From: Candidatus Microthrix subdominans
GTDB taxonomy: Bacteria > Actinomycetota > Acidimicrobiia > Acidimicrobiales > Microtrichaceae
Assembly (NCBI GenBank): GCA_016719385.1
Contig: JADJZA010000001.1
Location: 186,001 to 250,000, forward strand
Direction: 5' to 3'
DNA: 64,000 nucleotides
Both the position numbers and the translations under genes were made by a program. Each line of letters begins with the position of its first letter. The first letter of the stretch is position 1. Below, one piece after another: positions 60,582 through 64,000 of the stretch. Under the pieces are notes generated by a model. The model was not told where the DNA came from. It saw only the letters and a list, made by a program, of their open reading frames with translations, and did no database searches.

Positions 60582-60968
60582 ATGACCGCCGAGACCGCCG
60601 CCATCCACGCCACCGTCGAGAACTACATCGCACACTTCTCCAACAACGACCGGGCGGGCTACCTGTCGCTGTTCGCCGAGGATGCCTGGGTGGAAGACCC
60701 GGTGGGTTCGCCCAAGCACGAGGGGCTCGAGGCCATCGGTGCGTTCTGGGACGGCTCCCGCGAGCTGGCCCCCGAGATCGAGCTTCGGCTGACCAAGGCC
60801 AACGTGTGCGGCGGCGAGGCGGCGTTCTTCATGGAGATCCGGCCGATGCTGGGCGATCAGGCGATGACGATGACGGCGATCGACGTGATGACGTTTGACG
60901 ACGACGCCAAGATCACCACCCTGAGGGCCTACTTCGACATGGCCGAGATGCGCCCCGCCGACGACTGA
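60582..60968 (+). CDS. SnoaL-like/NTF2-fold protein
   Basis: 128 residues. VENYIAHFSNNDRAGYLSLF and AWVEDPVGSPKHEGLEAIGA are the typical start of the SnoaL-like domain; KITTLRAYFDMAEMRPADD ends it. Family members are ketosteroid-isomerase-like enzymes or binding proteins. TACGGT (60569-60574) seven bases before ATG suggests leaderless expression. Confidence 0.8.
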   Translation: MTAETAAIHATVENYIAHFSNNDRAGYLSLFAEDAWVEDPVGSPKHEGLEAIGAFWDGSRELAPEIELRLTKANVCGGEAAFFMEIRPMLGDQAMTMTAIDVMTFDDDAKITTLRAYFDMAEMRPADD

Positions 60969-61017
60969 AGCGGGCCGCTCGCCCGAGCCCCGTAGGTTGG
61001 TTCGGAGAGCGCCGGCC

Positions 61018-62799
61018 TCAGATCGACTGCCGGTAGCCGAAGAACTCGTGGTCCTCGTTGTAGCCGCCCTCGCCGCCGGCGATCGCCTCGAAGTCGGCGA
61101 CGAACTCGATCGCCCTGATCCACTTCACCTGTTTGAAGCCGATCTGAATCTCGTTGCGCAGCCGCAACGGCGCGCCGTGTCCGTAGGGCAGCGGCTCGTC
61201 GTTCATGTCGTAGGCGACCATCGCCAGCTCCGAGTGCATCTGCTCGATCGGGTGGGCGTCGTAGTAGGTGCCGCCGTCCGCCCCCTCGCCGAAGGAGTAG
61301 AACACCACCCACCGCGCCTCCGGGCCGGGCCGGACCAGTTCAAGGATCGTTTCCATGGAGACCCCGCCCCACTTGGCAACGCCCGACCACCCCTGAATGC
61401 AGAAGTGCTGGGTGATCTGCTCGTGGTGGGGAAGGGCCCGCAGGTCGGCCAAGGAGAGCTCGACCGGGTTGTCGACCAGTCCGGCGATCTCCAAGCGGTA
61501 GTCGGAAAAGTCCCCCTTGCGCAGCGCGTTGTACTGCTCCGACGTATCGGGGTATTGCCCGTTGTGCCAGAAGTAGGGGGAGATGTCGCCCTCGGAGTAT
61601 TCGCCGGGCCTTGTGTCGACGTGCTCGAACAGGCGCTGCACCGGGCCGATCAGCGCGTAGCCCACGCGCTGAACCGTCCGTGGGTGGCGCAGCGTGAACG
61701 GCGTCGCCGCCGCCCAGGCGACGATGACCAGCACCATCGTGGCGGCGAAGACGCCGAAGCCCAGCCAGCTGCTCGAATCGCTGCCGCCGTAGATGTGGTT
61801 GAGGTTCTTCAGCAGCCCCGTGGTGAACACGAGCGTCACGTGGATCACGATGAAGAACAGGAACCAGCACAGCACCAGAAAGTGCATCGAGCGCGCCGCC
61901 TGGATGCTGAGGACCTTGCTCACCCGACGGAATCGGGTGGACAGCGCCGGTGACATGCCCAGGCCCGTGACCAGCGCCAGCGGCGCAGCGATGAAGATCG
62001 TGATGAAGTAGGCGGTCATCTGGAGGCCGTTGTAGGCGACCCATCCGTGTTCGGTGGGCCAGTCGAGCGACAGGTACTGAAGCAGCGCCGACGCCGAGTT
62101 CGGAATGATGTCCCAGGTGGTGGGCACTACCCGGCGCCATTGCCAGGTCGTGAACAACAACACGTAGAAGATCGCACCGTTGAGAAGCCATACCACGTCG
62201 GTTCCCAGGTGCCACCACCGTGCGAGCCCGATCGTGTGCCGCAACCCGGGCAGACCCACCTGCCTCGGAAGACCAACCGAATCCTCCTTGGCGGTCCACA
62301 GCGGCACGTTTGGCACCTCCTTTTGGACCCGGAACCACTCCTTGCCCGGCGTGGAGTGACGCGTCCAGTACAGACGGGGATGGTCGGCGAGGATCTGGGC
62401 GCCGGAGCGAATGATGAAGATCATCAGGAACATGTTGAGGAAGTGCTGGGCGCCAACCCACCACGGAAACCCCTGGTTCTCAAGTGCCTCGGGAGTGAGG
62501 GTCGTGCCCGGATTACGGGCGATGAACCGCTCGACCGACGGGTTGTTTCGCAGGCCCTTGGCGACGGCCACCGCACTGATGAGCACGACGAAGCCAACCG
62601 GTATCAGCCAGAGCAGGTTGAACCACCGGCTGCGCCCGAAGCGCACGTGGGGTGCGGTGCCGTGTTGTTGGGGTATCGACCCGGCCCAGGTGGTGGGATC
62701 GATCGACTCCTCGCCGATGGTCAAGCTCGAATGAAGCTCGTCGGCCTGTGCCGCAACCGTTGCCTTGCCGGACGCGTGCCGTGCTGCCAAGCCGATCAC
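61018..62799 (-). CDS. Cytochrome b561-type membrane protein fused to sulfite-oxidase-like molybdopterin domain
   Basis: 593 residues. The N-terminal about 390 residues hold several helices with His pairs (QHFLNMFLMIFIIRSG, RWWHLGTDVVWLLNGAIFYV, SMHFLVLCWFLFFIVIH) fitting a di-haem cytochrome b. The C-terminal half is a molybdopterin domain of the sulfite oxidase family with catalytic Cys in QHFCIQGWSGVAKWGGVSME. The fusion would pass electrons between quinone and the Mo site. Substrate unknown. GTG start at 62799. Confidence 0.85.
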   Translation of the reverse strand: MIGLAARHASGKATVAAQADELHSSLTIGEESIDPTTWAGSIPQQHGTAPHVRFGRSRWFNLLWLIPVGFVVLISAVAVAKGLRNNPSVERFIARNPGTTLTPEALENQGFPWWVGAQHFLNMFLMIFIIRSGAQILADHPRLYWTRHSTPGKEWFRVQKEVPNVPLWTAKEDSVGLPRQVGLPGLRHTIGLARWWHLGTDVVWLLNGAIFYVLLFTTWQWRRVVPTTWDIIPNSASALLQYLSLDWPTEHGWVAYNGLQMTAYFITIFIAAPLALVTGLGMSPALSTRFRRVSKVLSIQAARSMHFLVLCWFLFFIVIHVTLVFTTGLLKNLNHIYGGSDSSSWLGFGVFAATMVLVIVAWAAATPFTLRHPRTVQRVGYALIGPVQRLFEHVDTRPGEYSEGDISPYFWHNGQYPDTSEQYNALRKGDFSDYRLEIAGLVDNPVELSLADLRALPHHEQITQHFCIQGWSGVAKWGGVSMETILELVRPGPEARWVVFYSFGEGADGGTYYDAHPIEQMHSELAMVAYDMNDEPLPYGHGAPLRLRNEIQIGFKQVKWIRAIEFVADFEAIAGGEGGYNEDHEFFGYRQSI

Positions 62800-62899
62800 C
62801 CCTGGGAACCATCGTCGGCCGATTAGTCCGAACGGTCAACCGATTCGTGTGCTGAGAGACGCGCACGGGGCCGCAGGAGATCCGGGCCCAGGAAACACG

Positions 62900-62962
62900 G
62901 CGTTGACACGGCCGTCGTCAAGCGTTGATCAGCCGGTCATCGAGCGTTGACGCTGCGGGAAC
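62900..62962. promoter_or_regulatory. Array of GCGTTGA repeats at 22-bp spacing upstream of amt
   Basis: GCGTTGA occurs at 62900, 62922 and 62944, exactly 22 bp apart. Between them lie weaker GTCGTC, GGTCATC and GGGAAC elements about 11 bp out of phase. This layout recalls the alternating a/b boxes of GlnR, the nitrogen regulator of actinobacteria, and the gene downstream encodes an ammonium transporter. Confidence 0.55.
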
Positions 62963-63030
62963 AGGCCCGAAAACCGGCATCCATAGGTTCGCTTCCGTCA
63001 CCCAAACGACGGCGCCCTGAGGAGGCCAAC

Positions 63031-64000
63031 GTGTTACCCACCAGCTCCCCTACCATCGAACCCAGGCACCGACTACCGGGGATCGACCGCGGCACCTTGC
63101 TGTCGATCGTGTCCTCCCGCGGTCTGCGACGCATCACCGGCGCAGCCCTCTGCGGCGCGGCCCTCCTGGCGTTTGCATCCCCGGCCGGCGCCCAGGACAT
63201 CACTGCCGGCGATGTTCAGACCAACCTCGACAACGTCTTCGTGCTGTTGAGCGCCGTGCTGGTGATCTTCATGCAGGCCGGGTTTGCCCTGGTCGAAGCC
63301 GGGCTGACGCAGGCCAAGAACGTGGCCAACATCATGATGAAGAACATGATGGACTTTTGCGCCGGTGCCCTGGCGTTCTACGTCGTCGGGTACGCCATCG
63401 CCTTCGGCGACGGCAACGCGTTGTTCGGCCACGCCGGGTTCTTTCTCGGTGACGGGGCGGCCACGATCGGCTCGCTGACGCTGCCGGTCGGGTTCATCTT
63501 CCAGGTGGCGTTCGCCGCCACGGCGGCGACGATCGTGTCGGGCGCCATGGCCGAGCGCACCAAGTTCAAGAGCTACTTCATCTACAGCATCGTCATCTCG
63601 GCGTTTATCTACCCGGTGGTGGTGCACTGGCTGTGGGGCGGCGGTTGGCTGAGCACGCTCGCCACGCCCTACCACGACTTTGCCGGATCGAGCATCGTGC
63701 ACCTCACCGGCGGGGTGGCCGCCCTGATGGGCGCCAAGGCGCTCGGGCCACGTATCGGCCGCTACGGCGCCGACGGCAAGCCCCGGCTGCTGCCGCCCCA
63801 CTCGATCCCCTTCGCCGTGATCGGCACCATGATCCTGCTCGTGGGTTGGTACGGCTTCAACCCGGGCTCCGAGCTGGCCGCCGATGCCGCCATCGGTGGG
63901 ATTGCCCTCACCACCACCCTCGCCGGGGTGTGCGGTGCGCTGGCGGCAATGGCGGTTATCTGGATCCGCACCGGCGCACCCGACGTGGGCATGACCGCCA
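63031..64000 (+). CDS. amt: Ammonium transporter, 5' part
   Basis: 323 codons are visible and the frame runs off the window. A signal peptide-like N-terminus (ITGAALCGAALLAFASPAGA) precedes VFVLLSAVLVIFMQAGFALV, EAGLTQAKNVANIMMKNMMD and FQVAFAATAATIVSGAMAER, all classic Amt segments; SSIVHLTGGVAALMGA contains the first pore His and GWYGFNPGS follows. GTG 63031 follows GGAGG. It imports ammonium and is usually nitrogen regulated; glnK may lie beyond the window. Confidence 0.93.
   Translation, partial: MLPTSSPTIEPRHRLPGIDRGTLLSIVSSRGLRRITGAALCGAALLAFASPAGAQDITAGDVQTNLDNVFVLLSAVLVIFMQAGFALVEAGLTQAKNVANIMMKNMMDFCAGALAFYVVGYAIAFGDGNALFGHAGFFLGDGAATIGSLTLPVGFIFQVAFAATAATIVSGAMAERTKFKSYFIYSIVISAFIYPVVVHWLWGGGWLSTLATPYHDFAGSSIVHLTGGVAALMGAKALGPRIGRYGADGKPRLLPPHSIPFAVIGTMILLVGWYGFNPGSELAADAAIGGIALTTTLAGVCGALAAMAVIWIRTGAPDVGMTA

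Overview
This is a 64-kb, high-GC window from a Gram-positive-type actinobacterial chromosome. The likely phylum is Actinomycetota. The class Acidimicrobiia (Microthrix/Ilumatobacter relatives) is an inference from gene content and divergent core proteins, not something the DNA proves. The window is densely coded. Genes start with either clear Shine-Dalgarno sites or an actinobacterial leaderless arrangement (TANNNT 5-7 nt before the start codon). It begins inside nuoN and ends inside an ammonium transporter gene (amt).

Layout. (1) 1-14 kb: end of the complex I operon (nuoN) plus a COG1565/NDUFAF7-type methyltransferase; copper CopC-CopD-YtkA fusion and a YtkA-like membrane protein; HAD phosphatase; acs; nth; htpX; two paralogous lipoproteins; yajQ-type protein; tRNA-Tyr; acetyltransferase; three small membrane or stress-type proteins. 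(2) 14.3-17.3 kb: promoter, tRNA-Thr, tRNA-Met, tuf, rpmG, an ECF sigma factor with zinc anti-sigma factor, tRNA-Trp. (3) 17.3-27.3 kb: an accessory block between tRNA-Trp and secE with a decayed coding remnant, a broken higBA module, a sugar ABC importer operon, a CPA2 antiporter, a lipoprotein, an MFS exporter with MarR regulator, and a PPOX-fold flavin/F420 protein. (4) 27.5-42.4 kb: secE-nusG-rplK-rplA-rplJ-rplL, then two inserted genes, then rpoB-rpoC. (5) 42.6-45.9 kb: saccharopine-dehydrogenase-like reductase, bioD, bioF. (6) 45.9-59.4 kb: steroid C/D-ring (HIP) catabolic genes (thiolase-like/DUF35 pair, ipdF, echA20, ipdA, ipdB, ipdC, two acyl-CoA dehydrogenases), interrupted by a two-gene HEPN module, an esterase and DUF4349 proteins. 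(7) 59.4-64 kb: two toxin-antitoxin loci meeting at a poly-G tract, a SnoaL-like protein, a cytochrome b561/molybdopterin oxidoreductase fusion and amt.

The strongest biological signals are: the ipd gene set with a palindromic operator shared by its two divergent promoters; a HEPN protein carrying the RX4H nuclease signature with a small upstream partner; loss of all four ligands of the second zinc site in RpoC; a tuf gene with a codon-usage mosaic; and a 22-bp-periodic repeat array before amt.

Assembly quality needs care. Two poly-G/poly-C tracts (4745-4850 and 59731-59844) look like sequencing or assembly artefacts, and the second removes most of a mazF gene. Indel frameshifts are present in rplA, an ABC permease and higB; at least the rplA one is probably an error, because L1 is a near-universal protein.
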